Shown here: positions 9,645 to 20,687 of the stretch, one piece after another | Position numbering within the stretch: position 1 is the first letter of the stretch | How the letters are laid out: each line of letters opens with the position of its first letter | Assembly (NCBI GenBank): GCA_963978895.1 | Contig: OZ022246.1 | Span: forward strand, 18,130,549 to 18,194,548 | Length of the DNA stretch: 64,000 nt | Reading direction: 5' to 3' | Source: Erpobdella octoculata | Taxonomy: Eukaryota > Annelida > Clitellata > Hirudinida > Erpobdellidae | The notes under the pieces: generated by a model | Database searches by the model: none | Seen by the model: only the letters and a program-made list of their open reading frames with translations | What the model was told of the DNA's origin: nothing | Program-made: the position numbers and the translations under genes

Positions 9645-12600
9645 GAAAACTCTTCTTCGAGCAAGTTCGTCAGAGGTCTTCAGAGGAAGACCCTCCCAGC
9701 GTTTCGGCCCTTTTCCTGACGCTACCACGGGAGGGCGGGCCACGACCGTTGATCAGACGGCCGCCCCCTGACGAAATTTGTGTATCACATGCCGTTTCCG
9801 ACCAGAACCAGATAACCGGCAAATCTTCAAAGTACCAGAACCAAGAAGTCATTTTGAAACCGTCAAGCAACTGTAACAAGATGAGAAACTGCCTTTCAAA
9901 CGCCGGAACTTGAGCATGTAGTAACTGTAGCATCCACCAAACCGCCAGATTCCGATACCGAAATTCATTCACCTCCGGAACTTCGAGCCATGCCATCACT
10001 TTCACCAAACGAGAAACACCACAAACCATAATGGCAGGAAACATTGTTTCGATTATTTTCTAAACGCCAGCAACTTTCCTTCTATTGCAAACAACCGAAA
10101 CTTTCGCCGGCAGCCATAACGCGACTTCGTCCCTGAACTTGTAAACAAAGGAGGAGCTAACACTGTTGTACGGAAGCCAGAAGTGGCTGTTTAAATTTAT
10201 TATCTCCTTTTTCATTCCTTTGCATCCATATCCAAAAAGAAGCTGTTTCTGCTCTTTCAGCTATTTTCTTGATAGCTTGAGTTTTTTTCCGACCCGACAT
10301 TCCGAGAGCCACAAGCAATTTGACGAGTGACCGACCGGCTAAACCCCTGGCGCCTACTTCAACTGGAAAAATCTCGACTCTATATCCCGCACGCTCCAAA
10401 TCTTGGGCAAGGATTCTGTAACGCTCTTCTTTCAAGATATTTGAGGCTTCCATGTTGCTTTCCCATGGCACTGTCAATTCGATGAACAGCAACGTCTTGA
10501 CCAAACTGGAAAAAATGACAATGTCCGGTCTCAATCCACTGCTGCGAACCAGTTCCGGAAAGCAGTCTTCATCTTTTAAGTCTGCTGATATCCTCCAGTC
10601 ACTTGCCGCATCAAGCAACGATTCTCTTCTCGTACTTGCCTTTCTGCGGCCCAAGTGCTGCAAGCCTTCTCTCAAGAAATAAACTTTTCCTCTGGGGCAC
10701 AACTGCATCGAATTGGCTAGTCTGCAGTTCTCCTTGATAATGCCCAGTATCTCTCTTAGAACCTCATTGTGGCGCCACGTGTATCTTCCCTTTGCCAAAG
10801 CATACGGACAACATGAGAGAATATGAATCAGAGTTTCTGTTTTTTCACACAGCTTGCAGGCTTCATTTTCAAGCTTTCCCCACTTCACTAAGTTCGAAGC
10901 TGTCGGCAGTTGATCATACATCGCTCTAATCACAAAAGATAGGCGGATGGGCGAGTAACGCCACAAATCATTCCATGTCATCGAATGTTGAACTGCCGCC
11001 TCCCATCTAGTCCAATCGCCCTGTTGCGACATCTGAGCACCTAACTGCACTCTTTCCAACTCCATTGCTCGCCTTCTGTCTTGAATAATCAGGTTTGTCC
11101 TTTCCTGCGACGAGGCCTTAGACCACCACACATGATGGAACCAACCCAGACCGAGCCGTCCCGGTTGCACTGCTCCGAGCTTTTCAGACCATTGCAAAGA
11201 TCCCTCGGCTTCACGGATGTCCCTCCCTGCAGTCCAGCCTTTTCCCGATCCAACTGATGGGCCCACATTCACGATACATGGGTCTGAAGAGTTGTCCAGC
11301 ATCAACTGTGTCCGTATCTTGCTAATCTTGTACTCTTCTACTAGGGACTTGAATGGAAGAGCTAACTTAGCTGACTTACTGTATAGAGCTAAAGTTGTTA
11401 ACGCCGGTGGAAGTCCTAGCCATTTCCGAATGCAGCAGTTCATTTTTTTCTCCATTCGCTCCACGTGAGATAAACATATCTCATAGATTGTTAATGGCCA
11501 TAGCAACCTCGGTATCAAAACAAACTGTACCAGCCATACCTTGAACTTTCCCTGCAGCTCGGTTGAATTGATTTTCCCCAGGTCCTCAACCAAGCCCTGC
11601 AGAACGATGCTGCTCCGATTCACATCATTCATGGAGACGTTGTACCATCTTCCCAAGCTTTTCACAGGCTCTTGCTGGATTGTTGGGATTTCGCAACCAG
11701 CCACCGAGAATGAGACAAAACCATCAATCTCTCCATGTCGCAAAGAAAGGCTTCTCGATTTGGTTGGCTTGAACTTCATTCCACACCAGGACAACAAGTC
11801 GTTGAAATTTTGAAGAATACGGCGCATTTCGCCGCAGTGATTCAAGATAAGAGTAGTGTCGTCCATGAAGGCTTTTATTGATGGCATGAAAATTCCTTTT
11901 CCCAGGTAAACATCCTGAACCCGAGATGCAATCGAACCGAGCAATAATTGCATAGCCAGAACAAATAGGATGGGAGAAATTGAACACCCCATAGCAATTC
12001 CGACCCGCAAGTTGAACCACTCTGTGGAGCACGTCGATGTTGACAGACGTAGCCTAAAACGGCGAAAATACTGTTGCAGAACATCGATGAGGAATTCTGG
12101 AACATTGTGCCTTTTGAGTGTCTTCCAGAGCAATTGATGGCGAACAGTCCCGTACGCGTTTGCTAAATCAAGCCAGACCACATGCAGGCTGAGTTGGTTT
12201 TGTTTTGCTCTTTTGATGGCCTCCCAAATCATGGATGAGTGCTCGATACATCCCGGTACTCCGGGGACTCCTCCTTTTTGCACGGATCTGTCAATGTACT
12301 CATTACGAATTGCAAAATCCGTGAGCCTCTTGGCCAGAACAGCGAAAAATATTTTTCCCTCCACGTTCAAAAGTGAGATTGGTCGGAATTGGTTGATATT
12401 GACCGAATCTTTTTCTTTGGGGATAAAAACTCCCTCCGCCTTTTGCCATTCCCTATCTACGCATCTAGATCGCCATGCAATCTTTAAACGGTTGTAGAGC
12501 AGCTTTTGCACGCCTGGACATCTCTTGTATAACAAATATGGAATGCCGTTGGGACCTGGGGCAGATTTGTTCCTCGTTTTTTTTAGAAACTGAGATACTT

Positions 12601-13384
12601 CATTCATCTTTATCTCTCCACCGTCGAAAGCCACTTTCGGCAACTGTACCCCGGGAAAATCGGTTCTTTCCGGCAGCTCTGAATCGCTAAGAGGATCTTT
12701 GAACGCCAAACGGAAGTGCTCATCTAATTCTTGTTTTGTCGCTCGAAGAGTGCCAGATTTTGGTGGATCCAGCAAACTTTTTCCGAAGCAAAATGGATTT
12801 TCCATGAATTTGCATCTGGCTTTCTTTTGCTCACTTTTCTTTTTCCGGAGTCTTTCTGCAGCCCTGAGAGCCCGGAGCCGATTTTTTACATCCAGCCACA
12901 GTTCAGACAGACCAACCTTTTCGACCCCCTCTGCGATTCTCCATTGTCGCCTGAGTTTCTTTCGCTCCTTCTTTAATTTTTCAATTTCTCTCTGCCGTCT
13001 GGATACTGCTGCATGCGTGTGAACCGGGTTTTTCTGGACCACACCAAATGAATCAAAACATTTTTTGTAGATAATTTCTGAGAAGGTTTTCATATCGAGT
13101 TGTGGATTCTCCCTCAACTGGGCTTTGAGTAATCTCGTCAACTCCAAGTCTAATGTTGACCAAGCTGAAGTGTCAATTGCTTTCGGAAATTTAATTCTTG
13201 TCTTGGGTTCTGAATTTACATCTGCTTCTGAATCGGAGACTTTGTCGGGGCTGTGGTTAGCTTCCGGCCCGGCGTAGTCAGACGTGTTACCTGCCTCCTT
13301 GGTTGATGCAGAGCGTTGATTGATAGCAGTTTGACAACCCATTTTAGTTTTATGAACATTCATTCCGCGAATTGACTTAAAAAA
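9645..13384 (-). mobile_element. RLE LINE copy 3, a different family of the same clade
   Basis: The protein is clearly related to copies 1 and 2 but substantially diverged, with a 3' UTR of about 510 bp. The terminal part of that UTR echoes the copy 1 UTR (CGTTTCGGCCC, GGGAGGGCGGGCCACG). Both ends abut (ATGT)n: 9644/9645 on the 3' side and 13384/13385 on the 5' side. The 5' end is cut within the zinc-finger coding region. Confidence 0.88.
10157..13384 (-). pseudogene. LINE polyprotein, RT and endonuclease intact, 5' truncated
   Basis: About 1,068 residues from the first ATG at 13363, with the frame open seven codons further to the truncation. The end of the zinc finger is present (RGMNVHKTKMGC) but the leading cysteines are gone. 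RT motifs include LDLANAYGTVRH, GIAMGCSISP and AFMDDTTLIL. The C-terminus has CKLCEKTETLIHILSCC, RHN and RPDIVIF...IELTVPWE. No internal stop is seen, so the loss is recent or the copy could still be mobilised in trans. The neighbours are copies of a sister family in the same orientation. Confidence 0.88.
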
Positions 13385-13843
13385 ATGTATGTATGTATGT
13401 ATGTATGTATGTATGTATGTATGTATGTATGTATGTATGTATGTATGTATGTATGTATGTATGTATGTATGTATGTATGTATGTATGTATGTATGTATGT
13501 ATGTATGTATGTATGTATGTATGTATGTATGTATGTATGTATGTATGTATGTATGTATGTATGTATGTATGTATGTATGTATGTATGTATGTATGTATGT
13601 ATGTATGTATGTATGTATGTATGTATGTATGTATGTATGTATGTATGTATGTATGTATGTATGTATGTATGTATGTATGTATGTATGTATGTATGTATTT
13701 ATGTATGTATGTATGTATGTATGTATGTATGTATGTATGTATGTATGTATGTATGTATGTATGTATGTATGTATGTATGTATGTATGTATGTATGTATGT
13801 ATGTATGTATGTATGTATGTATGTATGTATGTATGTATGTATG
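13385..13843. repeat. (ATGT)n tract at the 5' edge of LINE copy 3
   Basis: About 115 copies, with one base change near 13699 (ATTT for ATGT). This is the right-hand end of the microsatellite block that hosts the three LINEs. Confidence 0.97.
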
Positions 13844-14253
13844 TTATAGCTTCATGTTATACTTTGAAGTAGCGCTGCAATCGGCCAATTCGGGCCAATC
13901 GCTTAATGATTGATTTTTTTAAATACCTTTATGCTATTGCAGCGCCATCTAACAGCATAGCGTACTCTTGAAAACAATACACGAATCCAGGAGCGACATT
14001 TTAGAGTTATAAAATTTTCATAAAACGCCTAATAAATTTTACAAACAAGGTAAACGGTGCAATTTTACAGTCAGAAAATTACCTTTAGTCGGTTTGAACA
14101 AAAGTTCGCAGTTGAGGTCAGCCTACGGTATGCAGTCAGCTTTTTACCCCTATTCACTCCGCAAACATCATTATTGCCTCTACAAAATGCTCTGGTTAAT
14201 CGAATCGTGACCTACAAAAAAATAAGGTTAAATTATCCTAGCTTAACCTACAA
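13844..14253. other. spacer with short inverted repeat
   Basis: GCGCTGCAAT at 13872-13881 is matched in inverse at 13936-13945. Similar text (GGCGCTGCAATCG) occurs near 58256, so this may be part of a dispersed repeat. No gene seen. Confidence 0.4.
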
Positions 14254-14850
14254 CAAGTAAAGGAAAAAACGAGTTTTTTAACACAAACTTTGATTTCAAA
14301 TACACTTGATGTGTGTCTGTGTGTGTATTAATACAAAAGATGTTCAATTACGTTTTTTTAATTGAATCATGTATTGTCATCCAATATAAAGATATGCTGA
14401 AAGTTTCAGCTTCATACACTAGAAAAAAAGTAGCCAGTTTGAGCCAATTTGAGCCAACATTTTGGCTCATATTAATCCAAAAAAATCCAGAATGAGCCAG
14501 AGTAGGTCATGCGTTGGCTGAAATGACCCATTAAATAAATTTGTCTTTTATCGTCTCATTTGAGCCAATTTTTTATATTTATTGGCTACTTTGAGCAAAA
14601 ATAAGTCATTTTGCGTTACAGTTGAGCCAGTGGCTTAATTTAGGCCAAATTGTGTATGGCGGGTTCATAAAGCGACCGGGAGCGTAACAGCGACCGGGAG
14701 CGTAACAGCGACCGAGAGCGAGAAAGTGACATGGAGCTGGAAAGCGACCGAGAGCGAGAAAGCGACAGGGAGCTGGAAAGCGACCAGGGAGCTGGAAAAC
14801 AGACACACACACAAACAGAGATTGTAACCTAAATAAAAGTTTGCAAAAAA
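14254..14850. repeat. dispersed repeat family A, copy 1 with inserted segment
   Basis: Begins CAAGTAAAGGAAAAAACGAG, contains TGTATTGTCATCCAATATAAAG, and ends ACAAACAGAGATT...AATAAAAG. A second copy at 21386-21664 shares both ends but lacks the middle part (about 14420-14800), which holds GAGCCAA-rich DNA and an 18-bp minisatellite. The AATAAA-rich end suggests the 3' tail of a retroelement. Confidence 0.65.
14668..14800. repeat. AGCGACCGGGAGCG minisatellite, degenerate
   Basis: Repeats of about 15-18 bp of the type AGCGACCGGGAGCG. The same core recurs at 51990-52130, 61330-61600 (inverse) and 61855-61960, so this is a dispersed minisatellite-bearing family. Confidence 0.75.
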
Positions 14851-15057
14851 GAAGGTTAAACTACCCTAGCTTAACCTCCCTGATTTTTCTTTGCTTTCCA
14901 GGCATAGAACAGTAAATAAATGTGCGTTAACATAGTTGTGACGTTTACTACCACGCCAAATTTAATAAAAATGTTTTTCTATTTAGTTTATTAGAATCAA
15001 GACTTAAATTTAAATAAGCAATCGCAGTTGTACTGAACAAGTAAAAACAAATTTTGA

Positions 15058-15733
15058 ATGTCGGCCGTACCCCCTCAACACTGGACCATCGAAATAGCAT
15101 GTCTCGGTGCAAAATTTCTGCTTTTCGTAGTTATTGCTACGAAAATAATATACCTTTACGCATATGCAAAACTTCTCAAGTTTATTGAAGAGGAAGGTAT
15201 GTACAAATATAGAGAATGGGCTAGCTTTTTTACAAGCATTTTCTAACCTTTAGTGGCATGTGCAGTTTATGCGTTCTCTACCATATAATATTCTTTTAGA
15301 ATTTCAGCGCAACATAAAAAACGAGAACTACAGACCCGATCAGCAATGGGATCAAATACAAAAGCTAACAAAGGAAGTGAAGAAAACAAGAAGAAAAAGA
15401 ATAGGCCTACTAACTAGATTGCTTAGAGAAAATGAAGAAATGGAGCGAAAACACAAAGAAGCAATCGAACAACAAAACTTGTCTATGTGGCAAGTTAATC
15501 CCAAAGCTGCTCTAGAAAAATTGACAGAATCGGACGAAAATGATCAACCTGAAAAAGTCTATGAAAACGAAAAAAATAATGATGACATGGAAAATAAAAG
15601 CGACGATGATGATGGCAATGATAATGACGATTACGATGATGATGATGATGATGATAATGGCGATGATGAGGGCTACGCGGAACACAAACGAGATTATGAA
15701 GATGACGATGATAATGAAGATGATGATGAATAA
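15058..15733 (+). CDS. hypothetical single-pass membrane protein, two exons
   Basis: I propose exon 1 at 15058-15196 and exon 2 at 15300-15733, joined by a 103-bp intron with a good donor (GAAG/GTATGT) and acceptor (TTTTAG). Splicing joins the frames in phase and gives about 191 residues. There is one hydrophobic segment at about residues 10-38, then a basic, probably coiled-coil stretch (KKTRRKRIGLLTRLL), and an Asp/Glu-rich C-terminus of about 50 residues. AATAAA at 15729 overlaps the stop codon. I do not recognise the family. The acidic tail is low complexity, so a degenerate non-gene cannot be excluded. Confidence 0.5.
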
Positions 15734-15736
15734 AGA

Positions 15737-16140
15737 TTTGAAAATTACCTCATTTCTATATATAAAAATGGCTGTCTGTTTGTTTCTCTGTCCTTTATAC
15801 AAATCCAAACCGTTGGACTAATTTGAACAAAATCTAATTCTAGCATTGATGTAGCCCTTATGGAAGAGAAAAAAGGGTAGATTGAGAGATATGATAATTT
15901 TTAACATTTTATGGCCAAAATACGTATTTCCAGGGTTTCTTTCAGGCATTGTGATTCAGGGGGCATTTCAGGAGTTTGGAGCAGGGCCGTGTTTACATGG
16001 CTCCCCCAACTATTGCTAGTTGGGCCCTTTCCTAGTTATTTATTTTTTATTTTATTTGTTCATTTGTCAACATATCTGCATAATGAAATGAAATGTCATC
16101 AGGGAGACTACTAATAAACAATGACTGTAGTGTAGCCACC
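15737..16140. other. no gene; possible retroelement tail
   Basis: The text ATATATAAAAATGGCTGTCTG and the following AT-rich stretch resemble tails of invertebrate retroelements. Nothing codes here. Confidence 0.3.
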
Positions 16141-16203
16141 CTTTACAAAAAGAAACAAAAATCACACACACAAAAATCAAATATAAACACAATGCTCAGT
16201 TTT

Positions 16204-17548
16204 TCATAGAAACGATTGTAAGTTTTGTTCACAAATAAATTTCTTGACAAGAATTTTAAAAATGTGAACTGAAGATACACATCTGATGTCTTCTTGTAAA
16301 ATGTTCCATAATTTTGGTCCAATGAGGTAAACACTTGTAGAAAGCATTTTCAATCTGCAGTAAGGTAAATGAAAGATACCTGTATGTCTTGCTTGTCTAT
16401 TCTTTATATCTGATGATAACATAAAATTATCAGAGACAGGGCAATGCATAATATTATTAATGAGCTTAAACATGAAAACCAAAATGCTATAGCAATGAAT
16501 TTGTCTTGGTGTTAACATATTTAGCGTTTTGATATAATTATCAACATTGTCCGTTCTTCCAAGTCCGTAGAGCATTCTAACAAAACGATTCTGGATTACT
16601 GAAAGGGTACGCATAGAGGAAACAGGACTTTCCCCAAATCAAATTACAATAAGTAATATGTGGATAGATCAAAGAGTGATAAAGATGACATATAATATCA
16701 TGATTCAAACGATTTTTGAACTTTGATAATAATCCAATAGATTTGTTTATTTTTCTTCTAACAGCATTTATATGATCTGTCGAAGACAGACTTTCCGTAA
16801 TGGTAACACCAAGAAACTTTGTGAACTCCACTCTAGGCAGTGAAGTTCTACCATATTCAATACAAAATGGAGGAAGAGCATTTAATTTAATTTTTGGTCC
16901 AAATATCATGTAGTTTGTTTTGCTGATGTTAATTTTGAGACGATTGGCAGAGAACCACTGAGAAAATTTCACTAATTCAATGTTCATCACAGCTGTAACT
17001 TCATCTATAGAATTTCCAGAATAAAACAAATTGGTGTCAGCATATAATATTGTAGAGAGCAGTTTAGAAATTTCAAATATGTCATTATCAAAGATGTTGT
17101 AAAGTAGTGGGCCTAGGATTGAACCTTTTGGAACTCCTATGGAAATGTTCCTCAAAGCAGAGTTTGTGTCGCCAAGAGAAACTAGTTGACTTCTATTTTT
17201 CAAATAGTTAACAAACCATAAATGTGCAGTCCCACGAATACCATAGTGTAAGATTTTATTCAGCAGAATTTCGTGATTGATAGTATCAAAAGCTTTGCTA
17301 AGATCAATGAAAACAATCTGGACTGGAGCTTTATGAAATAGACTACGTGAATTTATATGTAAAATAGTAAATAAGTTAATAAGTAAAATTTCAATTAATT
17401 TGAACAATTCTTTGTTATTATAATATTTGGAAGTAATCTTGAGGGATTTAAAAAAGTTGGCATCAGGATCATGAGCATCAAGAAAAAACTTATTTTTGTT
17501 TTCTTTTTCAAATAAGTCAAACATTTTTCCATCTGTGGCAGCCTCCAT
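16204..17548 (-). pseudogene. LINE reverse transcriptase, deleted and frameshifted
   Basis: Motifs are FIDLSKAFDTINHEIL, GVPKGSILGPLLY and LYADTNLFYSG. The active site should read (Y/F)ADD but one Asp codon is absent. After IWGKS near 16620 the frame shifts and continues as MRTLSVIQNRFVRMLYG to a C-terminal domain with IGPKLWN. The N-terminal 60-70 residues are unrelated leader plus an endonuclease stub. The order of motifs and the C-terminal WN box fit the CR1/L2 group; exact clade not resolved. Confidence 0.75.
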
Positions 17549-18439
17549 TATTGCTTGTTGTTTTGTTTAAAAGACCATTTACGGACAACGACATAGCGAG
17601 GCCAGTTATCAGGGTTGAACATGTTAGTCGTTGCTTCAGATGTAATGCATATTCTAAAAGAAGAGCTCATATCGGTTGGTGAAAAGGTTTCATCTTTGTT
17701 CTTTGCTTTATCCACTGAGTCCGTTTTGTCATTTTTATCATTGAGTTCCAAGTTAGTGTTAGGGTTGCCAGAGGATGTTGTTTTTTTTGAAAACTGGGTA
17801 GCAGGTTATGAAGTTAACATTTATTTTGCTTAGATGTTCTTTAATGGTGTCTACCGAGCAAGGAGAAATATTTTCCAGGTAGCAGACTTTCTTCTTAATA
17901 AATTCCTTTGAGGCTTTTATTAAAGTGTCTTTTTGTTCCATTTTACCTATTATTTTTTTTGTTATTTTTTCAGTTTTTTTCTTACGGGATTGTACAACTT
18001 CAAAATCAGGAACAATTTCATCCATGAATTTTTTTTTATTTTCTTTTACTCTATCAGCCCAGGAAACCTGGGATTTGGTTTTCTGATTCGAGGTCCTATT
18101 GATTTTGTTTTGATCTGGTATGGTAGCTTGCCTACTTTTTAGTAGGAAATCTTCAGACAGAGTCTCAGTGGGTTCAAACTTAGTTCCGTTAATTTCCAGA
18201 TTTGTGTTTGCCTTTTTCGTGAGCATGTCAATTTTATCCAATAATTTTTTTTCTCTTGCATCTGCCTGCAGTTTGAATGCCTTTAATGCAGAGAAGAGAG
18301 TTATTTCTATCATTTGGCTCACAGGGGATCGGTTGGTGCTAACAAATGTTCCACTGGTGCAGGTACATTGGTTTACGGCATATAGTGCTGCATCTTTTGC
18401 TATTTGCTCAAGATTCTTACTATCTTCAGCTGATAGCAT
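17548..18439 (-). pseudogene. LINE ORF1-like protein, broken by a stop
   Basis: The 226-residue first part begins MLSAEDSKNLEQIAKD and has a Lys/Glu-rich, probably coiled-coil middle. It ends in a segment (VCYLENISP...IKEHLSKINV) that could be an RNA-binding fold. The likely continuation NPDNWPRYVVVRKW is in another frame. It precedes the RT, as ORF1 should. No zinc knuckles were seen. Confidence 0.5.
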
Positions 18440-18496
18440 TTTTATCGCTTGTTAAAACCAAAAGATATAACTAACACGTGCAAGGATTAATCTAGT

Positions 18497-18664
18497 ATTG
18501 TAATAGGATTAAGCAATAATCACTAGAACAAAGTATAATGTTAAAAATTATTGTCTTATGTAATAAGATTAGTAATAAATTATTGTAATAGGATTAAGTA
18601 AAAAACACTATAAAAAAGTTATAACGCTAAAAATTATTCTCTTATGTAATAGGATTAGTAATAA
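18497..18664. repeat. two direct repeats of about 84 bp
   Basis: ATTGTAATAGGATTAAG starts both units, at 18497 and 18581, and TAGTAATAA ends both. They lie just upstream of the LINE ORF1 and may be its 5' UTR or promoter repeats. Confidence 0.65.
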
Positions 18665-18955
18665 TGAAACACGTGATAGTGTAAGCAATTAACCACGTGG
18701 TTTCGAACAAAAAATCTACAAGCCAGCAAAAAAAGTAACTATAATCAAAAGAGAAAAAACTGCTAGTGCAATAAGAAAACAAAAAGCAACTTAACTAGAC
18801 CTCCTAGCCGCCGCCGGCCGCCGCCGGCCGCCGCCGCCGCCGAACTTTTTACAGCCGCCGTAAATCCGCCGAAAAAAAATTACGGCTAGCCGGCGGCCAG
18901 CCGAAAACGGTACGCAGAAAATCCGCCATAAAATTTCCGAACGCCAGCTTAACCT

Positions 18956-19005
18956 ATATATATGTTTGTATAAATATATATATACAAACGTATATATATA
19001 TATAT
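18956..19005. repeat. (TA)n with inverted repeat inside hAT 1
   Basis: GTTTGTATA and TATACAAAC face each other within TA repeats, so the tract can form a hairpin. It replaces the missing 5' part of the transposase gene. Confidence 0.7.
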
Positions 19006-20349
19006 TGGCAATATCATGTTGTTACTTTAGGATGCCATGTTTTGCCACAACACACTGCAAAGGATATTGCTGATCATGTTACAACCTTGATGAAAAAGTT
19101 TTACCTAGATCCAAAGAGGTTAATAATGTTCAGCTGCCATGATGGAGCTGCTAATATGGTAGCAACATCTAAAATTTTAAAAGTTGATCATTTCATTCAC
19201 TGCACTGCTCATGTCATTCATCTTCTGCTGACTGTTGACAGTATTAACAAACAAGAAGAAATGATTGAGCTTTTGCAGAAGTGTAAGAATATTGTGTCAG
19301 TTCTCCACTTTAAGTCATTAACAATGGAGGATGAAATTGCAGCATCTGAAGACAAAGCTATTATCACATCAATGCAACGAAAATTGGCAAGTCTGAATGG
19401 ACTTCTTGAACAAGATGAACAGTTCACAACATCTTTAGCAAATGAAGATGACAACAAACCATACCAGCCAGATCAAGCTCATCATTCATCGCTTAAATCT
19501 GCAACTCCAACTCGCTGGAATTCTACACTTGAAATGATTGAATCCCTCATTTCTCTTCGACATGAAGTTAGTAATGCCTTGAAGCGATCTGGTAGGGTCG
19601 ACCTCTGTTTACACGAAGATGAATGGGAAAGTGTAAGAGAGCTGGCATGTTTTTTACGACCTTTTAAAGATTTAACGGAGTTGTTCAGTAGTGCTATTCC
19701 AAATGCATCCTCCATTCCATTAGCCAAAGCAAAAATAAGAAAGCTATGTACCTGCAAACCTGATGAGGATCCAAAAATACGAGCAATCAAACAAGATGTT
19801 CTATCCAAACTTGATTCACGTTTGCCAGATTCAAACATTATCAAATTACAACAAGTGTTGGACCCAGAAACCAAAACACTAATTTCACGTAACACTGCAA
19901 CTGAACTTTTAGAACAGGCAATAAAAAAGTGCATCGACAAACAACTAATAACTCATACAACCGCTCCTGAGATGGAAAGTTATGAAGATGAGCCAGCAAC
20001 AAAGCGTATGAAACTGCGTCAGGAAATGCTGAATGAATTGAAAGCAAGGAGCTCTACGAGTGATATGGATAATGCTACTAATGATTATGCTGTTGAAATT
20101 GCTAGGTATTTGTCATTTGTTGATAGCAGACATACAGACTGTCTTACATTTTGGAGAAACCATGCAGATGATTTTCCTGTATTATCTCAAGTTGCAGAAG
20201 TATATTTGACAACATCTGCCAGCTCAGTACCAGTCGAAAGTATGTTTTCAACATGTGGATTAGTTATGAACAGCCGCAGATCAGCCTTAAATGCTGATAA
20301 ATTAAATCAGATTGTTTTTATACATGACAATTTTAAATTTGCAATGTAA
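19006..20349 (+). pseudogene. hAT transposase, C-terminal two thirds
   Basis: The open frame starts directly after (TA)n with LGCHVLPQHTAKDIADHV. Visible features are CHDGAANM and HCTAHVIHLLL of the RNase-H-like core, TPTRWNSTLEMIESL, and the C-terminal dimerisation domain (YLTTSASSVPVESMFSTCG...NSRRSAL). The BED finger and first catalytic Asp are missing and there is no ATG, only a TTG at 19042. The remaining 440 codons carry no stop, so loss was recent or the protein is conserved for other reasons. Confidence 0.85.
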
Positions 20350-20687
20350 AATTTTTTTTCATATTATTTTTTATGATGTACTTTTGTTTATCATATGACA
20401 TTTTTGATGATTTAATTAACTTTTATGACAATTGCTATTAATTTGATAATTTATATAATGGTAATAAATTTTGAACTTTATTAACTTTAGTAAATAATTT
20501 TATATTAAATTTTAGCCTAATTTAAAATAATTATCAGCCACAAATTTGAATCATCAGCCGGATAATTTAAAATTCAAGCCGAATAATAATTTTACGCGTA
20601 AATTCGGCTAATCCGGATATCAGCCGAAATATTTGTTCAGCCAGCCACAAACATAAAAAAATTCGGCTAGGAGGTTTAAACTTAACT

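Larger units (their letters stand above)
16141..18470 (-). mobile_element. CR1/L2-like LINE, internally deleted
   Basis: A minus-strand two-ORF LINE. ORF1 lies at 17759-18439, with a continuation at 17548-17751. It is followed by a shortened ORF2 that keeps the RT core and C-terminus. Endonuclease and the N-terminal half of RT are missing: LHINSRSL, typical of the endonuclease start, runs almost directly into RT (IVFIDLSKAFDT). The copy is dead. Confidence 0.75.
18797..20679 (+). mobile_element. hAT transposon 1, N-terminally deleted
   Basis: CCTCCTAGCCG at 18800-18810 is matched by CGGCTAGGAGG at 20664-20674 as terminal inverted repeats. The flanks share ACTTAACT at 18789-18796 and 20680-20687, a candidate 8-bp target duplication, though its fit to the repeat edge is imperfect. 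Subterminal CAGCC/CGGCT motifs are numerous at both ends, as hAT transposases need. Confidence 0.7.

Noticed and set aside
8726..9771. Open frames of over 300 codons of repeated Met-Tyr-Val-Cys or His-Thr-Tyr-Ile
   Set aside because: They are translations of a pure ATGT/ACAT microsatellite that has no stop codon in any frame.
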